NCBI GenBank assembly: GCA_948470475.1 | Contig: OX419336.1 | Coordinates: 781,001 to 845,000, forward strand | Direction: 5' to 3' | Source: Galaxea fascicularis | Lineage: Eukaryota; Cnidaria; Anthozoa; Scleractinia; Euphylliidae | DNA: 64,000 nucleotides | Shown: positions 12,261-25,400 of the stretch, piece by piece | Position numbering within the stretch: the stretch's first letter is position 1 | Layout of the letters: each line of letters starts with the position of its first letter | The notes under the pieces: model-generated | What the model saw: the letters and a program-made list of their open reading frames with translations, nothing else | Database searches by the model: none | Told to the model about the DNA's origin: nothing | Position numbers and translations under genes: made by a program

Positions 12261-12739
12261 GGCGTATCTGGCCTAAGTCCATTAAAGGACTTCCCAAAGG
12301 GCAACATCTTCTCTCCAGTCCGAGTTTTTTATTCTAGCCGCCATGTGAAAGAAATACAGTGGCTTTGTAGGGGCTTAGGGGATATCATATACTTACTGGT
12401 GGTGCATTGTGGTCTACGGCATTGCTGGGCCATGGCCTGATTTGTTTTATGTTTTTAGTTACGAAAGAAACTGTTTCACAAACTAAAAAATTGGAAGTAA
12501 CAACAACAACAACAACAACAACAAACAAATCAGAATAATCCAAACATGGAAAAAAGGAGGAAAAAACAGAAATGCATACAAAAATGCTATGGCGTTTAAG
12601 GGCCACCATATACCACCCACAATGCAATGGTTAAGTGGAGAGGTTAAACCAGACATTACTGTCAGTGTAAAGAAATCTACCCGAAGAAAAGAAAAGCAGG
12701 TGGCATGAGTTTGTTCTCAAAGTTGTACATGTATACAAT

Positions 12740-13075
12740 TGTACCAAGAGCGAATCAACTGGGTATTCACCAGTTTATCTCCTTTTTGGGCATATGACAG
12801 AGGCATACACCCTAGCTGCTGAGAAGTTGCGTATGTCAACCTTAAGGGGAAGTATTTTCACGATCGCAAAGCCCACTATTCACACCTGGAACCAAGGGAC
12901 AGAGTTCTTGTCCGTAACCTTTCAGAGAGTGAAGGGCCAGGTAAACTCAGAGGGCACTGGGCAGATCAAATTCATGTTGTGGTGGAACAGAAGGGAGGTG
13001 CCCAAGCTATGAAGTTAAACCTGAAGGAGACCGAAAGAATAGAGTTCTGCACAGGAATTTGACTTTCTGCCACTA
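12740..13075 (+). pseudogene. Gypsy integrase C-terminal fragment
   Basis: YNCTKSESTGYSPVYLLFGH, then KLRMSTLRG, YFHDRKAHYSHLEPRDRVLV with RNLSER, then GPGKLRGHWADQIHVVVEQK and NRVLHRNL appear in overlapping frames. This is the end of Ty3/Gypsy integrase: the YN-x-T-x-S-x-TG-x-SP-x-x-LLFG block and the GPY/F-like chromodomain-proximal block (L-x-PGD-x-VLVRN, GPGKLR-x-x-W). The catalytic DDE core is not visible. Confidence 0.7.
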
Positions 13076-13190
13076 CCAAAAACGCAGAAACATCAAACGA
13101 GTATCAAAGCCGAGAGTTGAAACAGGATACCAAACCAAACTCGCAGTGTACAGGACTGCTACTGATTGTGACAGTGACAACGATAAACCT

Positions 13191-13798
13191 TAACTTATTC
13201 ACCAATGCCATCTGGCAAACGGTCTACTCATGGAGACAGTAGTAACTCCGAACCCATCGCTGCCCCCAGTCAGCCTGTGTTGCTAGGCAGTGACGCCCAA
13301 GTCGTGTCCGATGGATGGCAAAAGGTTCGCCATGAAACAAGAGGTTGAACATCTTAGTTCGAGATTTAATGACGTGACAGATGTAACCCGTGTCACATGA
13401 CGTGAGGAGATGACGCAACCCGATCATATGATTTTAGCTCGACCGAGTGCGAGAAGTCTTAAATGTTATGCACGGTTTTCAGTGACCCGTTAAAAAATGT
13501 GAAGCGCATTTAATCGGTACAAACCGAGGGAAATTCAAAAAACAAGTTGCCGATAACTGTTGTTTCGTCCCTGGTAACATTTAGACGTCTTAGGAGTCAC
13601 TGCCCGCCCAAACGCCAGCCGAAATAAATGAAAATTTTATTGGGCCTATTTAAATAAAGCATCAGGAGAAACAACGGATACTAACAGTTAACGGGTGGAA
13701 GACATGGCTTGTAACAGGGAGGTGCTCGTTTACTTTGTACAGATGACCTTGACTAAACTTTTCACATTTCAACTTACTTTTATTCAAGTTCTTCAAAT
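13191..13798. other. Unassigned DNA to the right of the Gypsy remnant
   Basis: May hold a decayed 3' LTR, but I found no copy of the 6040-6248 sequence here. No gene recognised. Confidence 0.3.
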
Positions 13799-14190
13799 TT
13801 AAAGGGGCACTGTCACGGCAGTTTTGCGTTTTCTAGGTCATAACTGCCTCAAAATTGAAACTTGGTACCTACACTCACAAGTAACAGCATTCCTGACAAA
13901 CCAAAAAGAAAACTTCAAATTAATTTTAACAAGGAAACCAACCATACGAAATTTTTGCCGATGTTTGGAATACACCGTGTCCAAACTTGAAAAAATTGGT
14001 ATTTTTTTCCCAGTTTCAATCCATTTCCATCCTCGCCATCCTTAGACGCAGATGAGAAAAAATGGGTTCATTGCATTAATATCGTTCTTGTTAACGAAAC
14101 GTGAGCACTCTGTTTTGGTTTCCGTTGATGCAAAAGCGTTTTACAGCCTTTTAGAGAACGGCTCAAATCGCACTGACACTGCCCCTTTAA
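13799..14190. mobile_element. Short inverted-repeat element with TTAA ends (392 bp)
   Basis: Left end TTAAAGGGGCACTGTCA and right end TGACACTGCCCCTTTAA are inverted copies with one change. TTAA at both ends may be the target duplication, as in piggyBac- or Kolobok-type elements. No transposase remains; this is a MITE. Confidence 0.75.
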
Positions 14191-16499
14191 CATGTATTAA
14201 TTGAACATCCTTTACGAAAACTAACCTAAAAACGTTTTCATTTCCATTTATCGTTTACCACTAAATAACAACGTTACCATATAGAAAATATATAGTTTTG
14301 GATCTATACAAGTTACATTCAATTGGTTACATTTCTAGAGAAAACCTTCAACGAAAAATCAACCATTTCATTCATTTTTTATAAAAATAGACCTATTACA
14401 GAAAATATTGGAAAAATAACCTACGAATATCTTCATACCCTACGCTCGTTTCCCTAATAACAGACGTGAACACATTTCTTTAACATTTATAATTTTCATC
14501 TAGATGTTAAGATAATTTTTCGGCGAGATAAATAAATAAATAAATAAATAAAAATGCTTTAAACAAATTACTCTGCACTATTTACATTTCATGGTTTCTC
14601 ATGTGCGAAATACATGTAATGCAGATCCCTGACCATTTTTCAAGTTCATTTGGTAGTAAATGACTGTATACTGAGTCACGATTTCAAATGCAGTTTCATT
14701 GACATGCAAGTATATAATCATTGACCTTTACAATGGCTCCAGAAAAATAAATATTCCAGTTTATGGCTTACGAACATCTCGTATTCTCATGCATCTTCAT
14801 TCAGCATCACTCCGGCCTTCATTAGGTTACAAAGTGCCACTGAAGACTTAAGCAACCATTCAAGAGCACACAGATTCCTCATGACCATGTCGATGAGGCC
14901 TTAGACTCTCTGAAGACCGTATTTCCTTCTTCCAGAACCTGTGAAAACTCAAGCAGCAACTTTAAGGAAATCACTTACTAATTCATTACTGTTCAATAAT
15001 CATATTTCAACAATGCAAGACCAAGGTTGAAACGAATATAAACACCGTTTCACAGCCCCTTATTTCAAAATAAGACTGGTAAAAACTATTACTTTGTACT
15101 AATCATCACAATTTATCATATAAAGATTTAGTTCAATGTTTGCTTAATCAACATTTTGAAGACAATTTACGTCAGATGCCAAGTGGATTAGGACTTCATA
15201 AACAGCATTCTAAGGCCACCCACAGGCTGCTCTCCGTAAAATAGTCAAATCCCTATTAGCACTGTGCGCCAAAATCTCCATGTTATTTACAGATCACGCC
15301 TTACAACTGGCGTTTTTCATTCGTCCCATGTAACATGGCGAGTTGATATTCGTTTTTCTTCTTATCCTTTGCATGACCCTCACCTTCACTGAATCCCATT
15401 GCAACAGTTGATAGTGTGTAGCGTTTCGTTCTAACCTCCCAACTCCGTGAATAAAATAACACAAAGGAGAAAAAAAATGACAGGGGAACTTATGGGACAG
15501 GAAGTAGGTGGGGCATTACACGAACCAAGTGGCAACAATAGCCAAAAAAGTAATAGCAAAGCAGTGGAAAATTTTGCTTAGCAGTTGAAAGGACTTTAAC
15601 TGCTAGGTTAATTTCAGTTTATTTACGTCCCATTAACCACCTTAACTTGTGGTTGGTGTATTGCTATTACAACATTAACACCAGTACACTCTGGAAGATC
15701 ACTGGTACATTACATACACCAAACGGTAAATCAACTACAAATGACACACCTCAAAGAGAGATGCCAATGACGACACCCTGTACAGTAACGACAGGAAAGC
15801 TCATGGGTCGCAGAGGAATGAGAATCAACATAGTTTTGTTTCTGTCACGTCCATAACAACCATCATTCTTATCTAATCCAACCATGAATTCAGCACATTT
15901 TAGTGAAAACCCTGAGACAGCAAGTCTTCCCAACCAGTCCACCAACACACCATTCTGTAGATTTCGACCTAGACATTTACTGAACAACTTTTAATTTTCG
16001 AAAACCCTCCCGAAGACAAACATTGCCTCCAAGTGATTTTGTTTAGTTATTGCTATACACACTGGTCAGTACATATTCGATAAAATCAGTGTTGAAGTAC
16101 AAGGTTCTCATTTCGACCCCCAACAACCAAGGGTCTATTTGTGCTAAGTAATTGAAACGGGCTCCTTATGGGGAAAATAGTACAGGCCAAATACACAGGT
16201 GCTGTTTGCTTTCCAAATAAACCCACTTGAGATTTGTATGTCTAATTTCTCAGCGGTCGCCACAGACAAAATTTCCCTAGGATAGCTCTTAAATCTTCTG
16301 TGCGAGTTTTGTTGCACTATTTGGGCATCACAAGACAGATATCGAATGAAAATTGCCACGTCAGCTTGATAAAAACGTGAACTAATCAATAAGTGGGCTT
16401 CAACAATACGCAAAAAAGACTCCTTATCCGTTCCAGTCACTTGAAGAAACTGGACAAGGCAGGGGGATTTCGGAAATGGAAAAAGGGGTAGAAACTAAT
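14191..16499. other. Unassigned DNA with an (AAAT)n microsatellite
   Basis: A short tetranucleotide run (ATAAATAAATAAATAAATAA) lies at 14527-14552. Otherwise AT-rich with short open frames on both strands; I see no exon series, RNA gene or element termini. Confidence 0.4.
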
Positions 16500-16509
16500 G
16501 CCTTAATTT

Positions 16510-16720
16510 TCATAAAATAAATAAATGAATATATTTACCCAGGAAGCTCCACTCACCGTGAAGGTGTTTTCAGGGAGGTCCTGCATCCGGATCGAATTGG
16601 AATTTAGAAGTGTTGGTTTTTAGGGAGAGGGGAAAACCGGAGTACCCGGAGAAAAACCTCTCGGAGCAGAGTAGAGAACCAGCTAGTATCAGCGTCCTTT
16701 CCTTTGTCAAGGACTTGAAG
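16510..16720 (-). repeat. SINE-like repeat fragment
   Basis: An (AATA)-rich edge at 16516-16530 is followed by AGGTGTTTTCAGGGAGGTCC and, further on, GGAGTACCCGGAGAAAAACC with TCTCGGAGCAGAG. The arrangement, an AATA-type edge followed by a 'tTTTCAGGGA' block, parallels the SINE at 43179-43465. The tRNA-like head is not clear in this copy. Confidence 0.4.
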
Positions 16721-18982
16721 AGTTCCCGAAAAAGCATCCTGCGGCTTTTGATGTGAACGTATTAAAATGCTTGATTAACACCTAAGAGATGCAGCGAGCA
16801 TAAACCTTGTTTCGAGCGCACTTGTAAACGCACAAGTGCACAATATTCTCGCTGTGCCCCAATAATTGAAAACCACCATCGAGCAAATGTACCCAATTTC
16901 CTCTCACTAAAAATAAATTTACAAAAATTAAAATGTCGTTTTCAAAACGGAGCAGTATCAAGGAGAAAACCGCAAGACTAAACTCTTGTGACATCGCTGG
17001 GAACTTACATTCCAGTATAGAATACTAGATAAGGAGAGGCGGAGAAATTCCAAAAGGTCAAGAAGCAAGAAAAGAAAACCTGGAGAGACCACGAAGGAAT
17101 CTGTACCAATATACAAGAGCTTTCAGAGATACCCATTTTCAGGAGAAAAAGAATTTCGAGATGATAGAATTACACGTATTATAGGCAATCTTTGGGTTGG
17201 GAACAAAACATTGAGACAACTTTAAATTTATTCTTGCCTGTGAACAAGCAGCTTGCTAAACTATTCCACAATAGCAGACAAACCAAAGTACGTGCTGCAA
17301 GATAGAAGTTTCCGTGGATTGAAAAAAGGGAACCATTCTAGGTGAACTGGATTTCTTCAAATTTAGCAATGCCTATTATCTAAAAGTAAGATTTGAATTC
17401 CATCCCAAAAATTTGGAACATCCACCTTGCTTCAAAATTTTGCACTTCAGAGCTACATGAACCTTTGAATAACCTACTCTAGGGAAGATTGCAAGCAAGC
17501 GTCAATCTGGACAAATTGAAATCAGAGTGAACTGCAAAAAGTTAGGTATGGTCAGCTGCGTCCGTATTGGCATGGGATATTGTCTACCCGTGGGTACAGG
17601 TTCATCTGCTTGGCCATTATTTAATCACATGCAGTTACCGCTTTCAACGACCTGAAAAACATTCCTTTTCCTTATTTTCTGTATACTCTGATTTCTCACC
17701 AGAAAAATATTGACATTTTAGATTTTTTTCTGCTTTATCCTAACGTGAATGTTGTTTAACTCAGGGGTAAGCACAGAAAATTAAAACATTTAGTTCAGTT
17801 TTTCCTATGATTATTTAAGAAGGTTAATGCCTGTTTCGCTACTTACACTTAAAAATTTAACCAGATAAAAACGTTTCTTTGTTAAATACCCTGGTTACGT
17901 CTTTATTTAGTGATCACTTAACTTTTTGAAGAACGAATCATCAATATTGCCCCAGGAAGTACGTTCAAAATAAGTTACTTTTTAAACTTCAAAATGGCAT
18001 ACAACAATTACCACATCAAGGCCCAGATCGGTCACTAGATCCACTTGGTCGGTCACTTGGTCCTGATCAGTCACTTGATCATTGTACCAAAAGCATTGTG
18101 GCGTTTTTTGGAGCTAATGAAAGTGAAACAACGCACGGTAAACATAATTGCCAGAAAGTGGCTGTTATCTTTGTGCATTCCCATGTGGATTAAATATTCT
18201 TACCATTCCATCAAAAACAGAGGCAATTCAGAACTGCTCGAGTTATTAAGTGACATCAGAGCTTGTTCTTGTTGACCAAAATTTAAATCAAGGAAACGTG
18301 AAGATAATAATTCCAAAAATGGCAAGATCAGCCACAGAAAACGGCTACAAACAAGGACTAAGAGTAAGCCTTTTCTGTCAACGACCACACAACCGAATAC
18401 CCAGACAATCATGCAAGCCACAAATGCACCTTTTACCTCCAGAGAACATTTTCCACCACTCAATATAATTTTCCAAGGAACCTTCCTAAATTTTAATAAA
18501 TCTCATCACTGTCCATGAAAGAAATCCTAGCTTCATTCCTTTTTACTTACAGCATGACGAAAGGACAGAATCTTGTGGTATATGTTTACAGATAACAGGG
18601 CTATGAATAAGTAGAATATTTCTGAGACAGACGGTTAGAAGAATAATTTGGCTCGTGGGCCTTTAATGTTGATTTCCTTATATGACAAAACAATTTACAT
18701 TACTTTACCAACTTCCACCCTCCCTAAAGCTTTTCAAATTAGGTTTTAACTTTAACTGGACGGATTCCATGCAAATTTAGTGTTCAAGGCCCTTAACTTA
18801 TCATACCAATTCTCAGATATCCTGAAAAGGGACCTTGAGAGGAATCGCTTTAAGTATAATACCATGTTAACTAGAAGTGAGTTTGTAATCAGCCTACCGT
18901 TTGAGCAGAATCTAACACAAGACTGTTGGAGCCCTTACAAAAACGAAGCAGAATTCCACACCCCATGGAGGCCCAACCAAAG

Positions 18983-18985
<3 letters not shown>
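16721..18985. other. Unassigned DNA
   Basis: No coding family, RNA gene or clear repeat boundary recognised. Open frames are short and overlap on both strands. Confidence 0.35.
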
Positions 18986-18987
<2 letters not shown>

Positions 18988-19013
<26 letters not shown>

Positions 19014-19040
19014 CGTTGATAATATCAAATTTTCGTTTAC
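18988..19040 (+). repeat. Dispersed ~50-bp repeat with internal palindrome, copy 2
   Basis: GTGGTCAATTTACATTATCA then ACTCCGTTGATAATATCAAA matches 10712-10765. The inner ATTATCAAC-TCC-GTTGATAAT is a perfect palindrome around a 3-nt loop. Confidence 0.45.
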
Positions 19041-22000
19041 AACTCCCTCACCGACACAGAACCACAATTTTTAAAGAAACTACCCCCTTAACACATTCTT
19101 GCAGGCTTGCTAAGTATTTGTACTCATATTTGATTGTTTATTCTGCATGTTTGTTTAGTATATATCTCATTTGCAGCAATGTTTGCCTCTGTGATAAGTG
19201 TACCTAAGATGTTTCACCAAAAGATGCTCTGGCATCAAACCACATGTTCACCACCTGGTCAGCCCTATCATAATCTGCCAGCTGACCAGAAATACCATTG
19301 TTCATCAGACCACAACTCTTCCAAGCTTATGTTTATCAAAGCAGTGTTCCTCGCTACACAAAGCATAACTCTAAACCATTTATGCAACTGAGAAACCAGG
19401 AACCAGGGAAACTGATATGTTCACTTACATGAAACTTTTTTGGTGAGATGACTTCTAAGCCATCGGAAGACAAAGAAATGCCAGCACCTGGCATCAGAAA
19501 CAACCAGGCAACAAAACCAAACAAGGCAATTAAGGGCTTCTTGGCAAGGCATCTAGCTACCAATCAACATATTAAGTCAAGGCACCAGGCTGCTATTTCA
19601 CCAGACTACGAAGTGTCCAAGGCTATGAAACCACGATAAAAGGTGTTTGCTACTGAGCAATGTGAGCCATCTAATTCAAATGGTAACTAAAGCCATCAAA
19701 CAAGGCAATCAGGTTTTCCAGGGCTGCGACAAAATACCTACAATTCTATCCTTCCATGAAACTAAACCACAACAAGGTTATCAAAGCGCACAAGATGGGT
19801 TGAAGCCCTGTTGGTGGGTTTCTATGCCAAGCCACTACACTGCGAACGCAGGGTCAGTTAAGCTGAAATTTGGCTTGAAATAAGAACGAATGTTTTATAT
19901 ATTCCTGGGAAACAAACTTTCTTATTCTCAGATGTTGCTTCGTTTGAAAATAAAACGTGTTCCTTCTCCTGGGGCCTTAGCATCGCCAACTCTACCATGA
20001 CCAACTTGCCCAGACTACGAATGTTGTCAACCCTTGATACCACCGTTTAGCCCTCAGAAAAAAAACGATTTTCACGATCACTGTTAAGACTACACGACGA
20101 ACAACAGTGCCCTTCCACAAAGCCTTGCATCAACAAAACCAAACATCCTTTGCAAGAAGCTCAGGGTTTTCAATTTAAGCTGGCGCCCAACGCAAGTAAC
20201 CGGCTACTTTAAGTGTTTGCGCCGGATACTTTGGCATAAACCTCTGCTCCGCCGCACTGTGCTGCTATCGCGAAGCAATAGTCCTCCTGGTACTTCTGAA
20301 TATCCTCCTGCTACTTTTTCCCTTTTTGAAACCCCAGGAAGCTACGACTAAGTTTGCTTTGCCTTATATGATATACATGTATAATGTAAATTAGAACTTG
20401 GTGTCAAGGACACCCACAAAGAGATCACCAACTGTGCAGGTTAATACATGGCCAGTTAGCCTGCTTTGAGGTACCATTTCCATACAAACATGCGACTTCA
20501 CCTCTACCTCCTGGTACCCAACTACAGGAGGTCACCAAGGCCTTACGTAACCACAACAAACTACAACAAATACGATTGTCACAAAATCTGGAGGTTAGAG
20601 CATCTGCATGCAGATACACACCACAACACAGAATTCAATATACTTTCGCACATCAGCTGTAAAAATGTACTTCCAGTAATGACAGCCATTCCAGAAAACG
20701 ATATTCAGTTTCATGTCAAAGGTCACTCATTTCATGCATTCTTCCAAACAAGTGCACCATGAGTGAAAAAAATTGTAGACAGAGAAGGTTTTAGGATTCC
20801 ACGCCTACATTACGCAGACAGCTTACTACTTCTGAAGCTTAGACACTGAGTGTATCCTTACAGGTTCTTTGTACTTCCCTGGTATCTTGAAGAGCCGCAT
20901 CTCAGTTCAGCAAAATGCAGATATGTTATTCATAAACAGAACTTTACGAAACAAAATTGGTAGTTCAACAAGAATTTAATGGCACAAATCAATGACCAGA
21001 CTCTGTCGTAATGTGGAAAAACTGATTATAAACATTCCTCGATTCATACTAACTACAACTGTAACAATTTATAAAGCTGAGCATGCTTATCAGCATAACA
21101 CAATCATGAACAGACGTATTTTATCTAAACGGTGGGGTAAAGAAGGAAAAAGGCACAATCCCCTCAAATTCAGTTCCAAGAGCACAGCTAGCAACTCCAA
21201 TGATCTCCAAAGCATAACCAAGGGAGGTTGGCGGGCAATCTAGACACTGGCGTTGTGCACGATCATTTACCGATAATGGCCCAAGTCTCAAAAGGTAAAA
21301 TGTACTAGGGGACCTTTAAGACCAGCAGTCCAAGGCTTATGATAGCAATGCGAAACTCATTGTTCTGCAATGCCCTGCATGAAATATAGACTTGTCGTCT
21401 GCAAATCGTCACAAGAGTGCACCGAGTTGATGATGATGGCAAAATGTGAGTTATCACAACACCACTTACGATCTGTTCCTTCCTTAGTAATGCCAAGTTC
21501 AACTTTCAAATTTGCCATCCAAAACCCCACAATTTCCTTAATAAGCTGTGACACTGGCTCATTTTTCTTTGTCCTCTGTTATCGTTACGCATAAATGGCA
21601 GCGTTTTTTGTTTAGGTAGTCTTGGTTACCTTTGTATGCCCTCTTCCTGACATTGCCCTACGAGCAGAAAACACAGGGTCATATAGCCTTCAAAGGGTGC
21701 CTATGACTGTCGAACAAATATAAAAAGCACATAAAAAGACAAACTGCCTTTTCCAAAAATTATTTCATATGAAATGGCAGGCTGATCGCAAAACGAACTA
21801 CCCATGAGACGTTATTGTTCACGCGAAATACAGATTCTGAAAACGTATTGATTTTTTGTGAGACGTAAATTGGTCTATAAGAGTGATGTAGGCCTCCTTA
21901 AAATGAATGTCCAATTGTGGTTGGTTAACTTTGTAAATGCAATACCATCTGTCATTGCTTGCAATGAAATGCAGAATGCCACACTACTTTCGAAAACAAC

Positions 22001-22141
22001 ACAGAAACTGCAGAAAATAAACAGAAAAATAAAGTATACTATGCGTCCGGGCTGCAAAGGATACTTGTAAACAAAGTTCTTAAGTTACAAAGTCAGTAAA
22101 ATGTTTGAAAAATAGGCCCACTGAAAACTAGAAGCTTGCCC
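19041..22141. other. Unassigned DNA downstream of the TOPAZ1-like gene
   Basis: Contains many short frames but no recognisable domain. The stretch 20160-20320 is GC-richer (GGCGCCCAACGCAAGTAACC) and may be an old repeat end. The right edge abuts the presumed polyadenylation signal of the minus-strand gene. Confidence 0.35.
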
Positions 22142-22147
22142 TTTATT
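22142..22147 (-). terminator. Candidate polyadenylation signal of the TOPAZ1-like gene
   Basis: AATAAA on the minus strand, about 175 bp past the stop codon at 22321-22323. Position fits a short 3' UTR; other signals further left cannot be excluded. Confidence 0.4.
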
Positions 22148-22320
22148 AAAATCCTACATCGATACAAATCGATACAATGGAGACATAAAATGCTTCTGTA
22201 CAGAAGCTTGGTGGCAGCATCTCACCTCTTTTAATGATTTGAAAATGATGCCGTAGCACTAAAATATTTGGAATAAAGGGTAATTGTAAGCTCAATCCTG
22301 CAGTAAACTAGTTAAAAAGA

Positions 22321-22441
22321 TTAGCAACAAAAGTTTGGAGCTTTCAGTTCATTCCAGTTTGGATGATTGCTAATTGCACATCTGCAGTCTGGAAATCTTC
22401 CATGTTCAACAAATTTCAAACAGAGAAGCCTCACAGAGCCC
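22321..22441 (-). CDS. TOPAZ1: TOPAZ1-like, last coding exon
   Basis: Encodes GSVRLLCLKFVEHGRFPDCR, then CAISNHPNWNELKAPNFCC and stop TAA at 22321-22323. The acceptor used is the second of two AGs (TTTTAG-GTAG|GGGC); only that one keeps the frame. Cys-rich end of unknown role. Confidence 0.65.
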
Positions 22442-25400
22442 CTACCTAAAACTACATCTTTACGCACTACATTAATCATACCTGGTAGCCGACATGGGTC
22501 TTGCTCTGCCACGATGGTTCATAAATCTCAAACGCTGTTGCTTTTCACCTTGTACTGGTGCTGCGCTAGCATCAGAAAGAACGCAAACTCTGCGACTACC
22601 TCCTTCCTGAATGTTTGAAGTTACAAAATCAGTCATACCTGGTTGAAGATATGGGTGCGACTTTGCCGTACTGGTTGAAGATGTGGAAAATGGAATAGCA
22701 CCACGTTTGGAGCGTCCAGAAGCAGCATTTGCACAAAACCACCTCTTTAGACTGAGGGCATCAACAACAACCTCCTGTGAGACAAAAAAATAGATGTCTG
22801 AAAAGACAATTCAAGATAATCAGCAGGGTCCAGTTGTTCAAAAGCCAATTAACATAATCCAGGTTAGCGTAAACTTTGGTTGCAGTTTTTAACTATTGGA
22901 TGAAAGTTGTTTTCGCTGCTTTTTGTTTTTCAGGATTGACTTCCCCTTATCCAAAATTTTGCAGAATATCGGCATTGAACAACGTATAGGGACAGAGAAA
23001 TAAGCTCCTTGATTAATTTTTAATCCTGGATTAGCGTTAATCAGCTTTCGAACAACCGGGCCCTGATGGAATAGCCCACAAATGCTACGTGCTTATAGAT
23101 ACTTAACATAATGCTATTGAAATCCTTTTCAACTCAGGGCTTTCAATAAGATTTGAAACAGTTGTATGCCCCTGTGTTAGTAGGTGGCTGAAGCAATCAA
23201 AGTGGCTTTTAAACTTCAACGACCCACTAGTGCACGGCAAGTACAGGCCAAAGCAAATCAATAGAACATTACACTGATGTAGAAAAGCCTTTTAGCCAAA
23301 AGGAGGATTGAAGCTTTGTTTACATACTTCAATCAATCAATCAATCGTGAAAGACTATTACCTCGTCTTTACTTTGCGGCTCACAAGAAAGAGGAGGGTT
23401 GAAATCATCAGTCAATACAGTACAAAGCATTTCCCTCACACAACGAATAATTTCATCCCGTCTCATGTACTTGCTACTCGTCTGTGTGTGCTCATCAGAC
23501 TTCACAACAACTTTCAGTGGTTTGTGATAGTTGTCATCTAACACACGATCGCCAGATTGATGAGCAAGTCCTTCAATGTGTTCATAAAGAAGCTGTAGGT
23601 GGTTTTCAATATAAAGCTGGCTCTCCAGTGCGGAAAAGCTGGTTCCAATAACAACTGTCCATGGATCAGCCTGATTGAAGGAGGTGGGATAAACACCTGA
23701 GATGCAGCCACTGAAAAAATGCTGCTTGGCTTGTCCAATACGTCCTGCCTCTCCAAATCCCTTTATGAAAGCTCTGATGGTTTCTGGATCTCTTGAAATA
23801 AGATTTGTGTCCATGGATTTTAGAACTTCCGTTGCCACATCTAGTTTATCACTGCTGATCAAAGTAATAAGGAATTCATTATACAGCGACTTTAGCTCTC
23901 TTCTACCAAACACATCAACGTCTCCAACTTCAGATAGCAGTTCATACACCAAATCAAATTCCTTTTCTCTCATAAAGTTCTGGCACAATGTTTGAACAAC
24001 ACGTCTTCTCCATTCAGCTTCTTCAGATGTTAACAATGTGCCATTGTCTTGAGCTTGTAGAGCATAGTTTGTTCCACGAAGAACCTCCAAAGCACTCGCG
24101 TAAGCTGGCTGCTCAAGATGCAGGCAAATGTCTGCAGCAGTCAGAGATACTTCAGTTGTTGTTAATGGTCTTTGCTGAAATCCAACTTCCCCACTGTACA
24201 AGGAATAATTAATGCTGAAGTTATGTAATTCGTGCAGCACCTTATAGCCCTGAGCAAAACTCTTGTTATGGCAACAAAAGTACATCAGAGCTACACCCAA
24301 GTGACCAATGAAGTATTTGTCACCATCATCTAAAGAGGAACTTGGGCTGCGATCAGGGTCTGATTCTGGTACTCCTCCCAGAACATGGCAAACCTTAGAA
24401 ACACACTTTTTATAACTCTCTCCTATGGTATCAGGGCAAAAGGTTTCAAATGCCTGGTAAAATGGCGCAACTGCATTGGAGTCAATTTCCACATGTTCAT
24501 TCTTCATGTTGATGTAAACACAACCAAGATCCTCCCAGCTCTTGTGCTGACTGGCATGCTGCAAGAGGATCAATACATCAACAGCAGGTAGAGGGGGGAT
24601 GTTTAAGAAGTCACAATGCAAATCATATTCCTAAAGATCCCTTTTTTTAAAGGGCCTATGTCTTACTATTTTAGCATATTTTTAAAGCTCAAAAGATGTC
24701 TTGCTTGCTGTCATGCGCTCACGTTCTAAAGAAAACCTAAAATTTAGTCATTTTACGTTGCTGTTTTGCAGAGGACGGCAAAGAAATGTACGAAAATGTA
24801 AAACGCACATACAGAGTGATCGTTTTTGCTCAGTAAGCCCATTGTTTTGTAGAGTACTTAATGCTGTCGGCATCGACATTGCTTAAGTTCACTAATATGT
24901 GTAATGTGACAACTATTTAAATCTTTACCTTAATTCTTGGCAAATAAAAGTGAACATTTCTCTTTGAAGGGTACTCAAAACAGCTGTTTCCTGGCATCTC
25001 TTGCACAATAGGTGCAGAATGAGCCAGACGATTCTGTTCAGGAGGTTTTGGTTCACCCACATCACCCACACTATGGGCTCTTGGAGGCATTGTTGGTGTG
25101 AATGGATTTGCACCTTTAAAATGACTTGCACCTGTCAGCTGGAAATGAGAGCCCCATGTTGGGGGTTTGGCAACAGATCCAGCTTGAAAAGCTGTGTGCA
25201 GCTGATCATGAGCATGACCAAATAACATAGTCCCAGCAGGCTGACCAGATGACAAAGGCGGACCTCTCAATACAAAAGGAGTTCCTGAGTGATTGTCTCG
25301 AACAACTGCTCCACTGCTACCTCCTGATGGAATTTCTGTAAGGCAGTAACACAATTTTAAAGAAAAGCTATCTACAGGCTTAAAAAATTACTGCTCAGCA

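Larger units (their letters stand above)
6040..13190 (+). mobile_element. Ty3/Gypsy LTR retrotransposon, degraded and split by later insertions
   Basis: Pieces appear in the standard order on the plus strand: a putative 5' LTR end and primer-binding-like site (TGGCGACAAGGATGGG at 6249), gag near 6560-6790, reverse transcriptase 8015-8770, RNase H 11290-11480 and the integrase C-terminus 12740-13075. Between them are foreign pieces: Harbinger-like (7394-7970), LINE (about 8780-11149), a tRNA-derived SINE (11650-11800) and an alpha-kinase-like stretch. Frameshifts and stops occur throughout. I could not find a matching 3' LTR, so the right limit is approximate. Confidence 0.7.

Noticed and set aside
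14879..14938. Possible 19-codon terminal exon on the minus strand (VLEEGNTVFRESKASSTWS, stop) after an acceptor TTTTCACAG
   Set aside because: No upstream exon or family match could be found within reach, and an overlapping frame looks equally open; too short to support.
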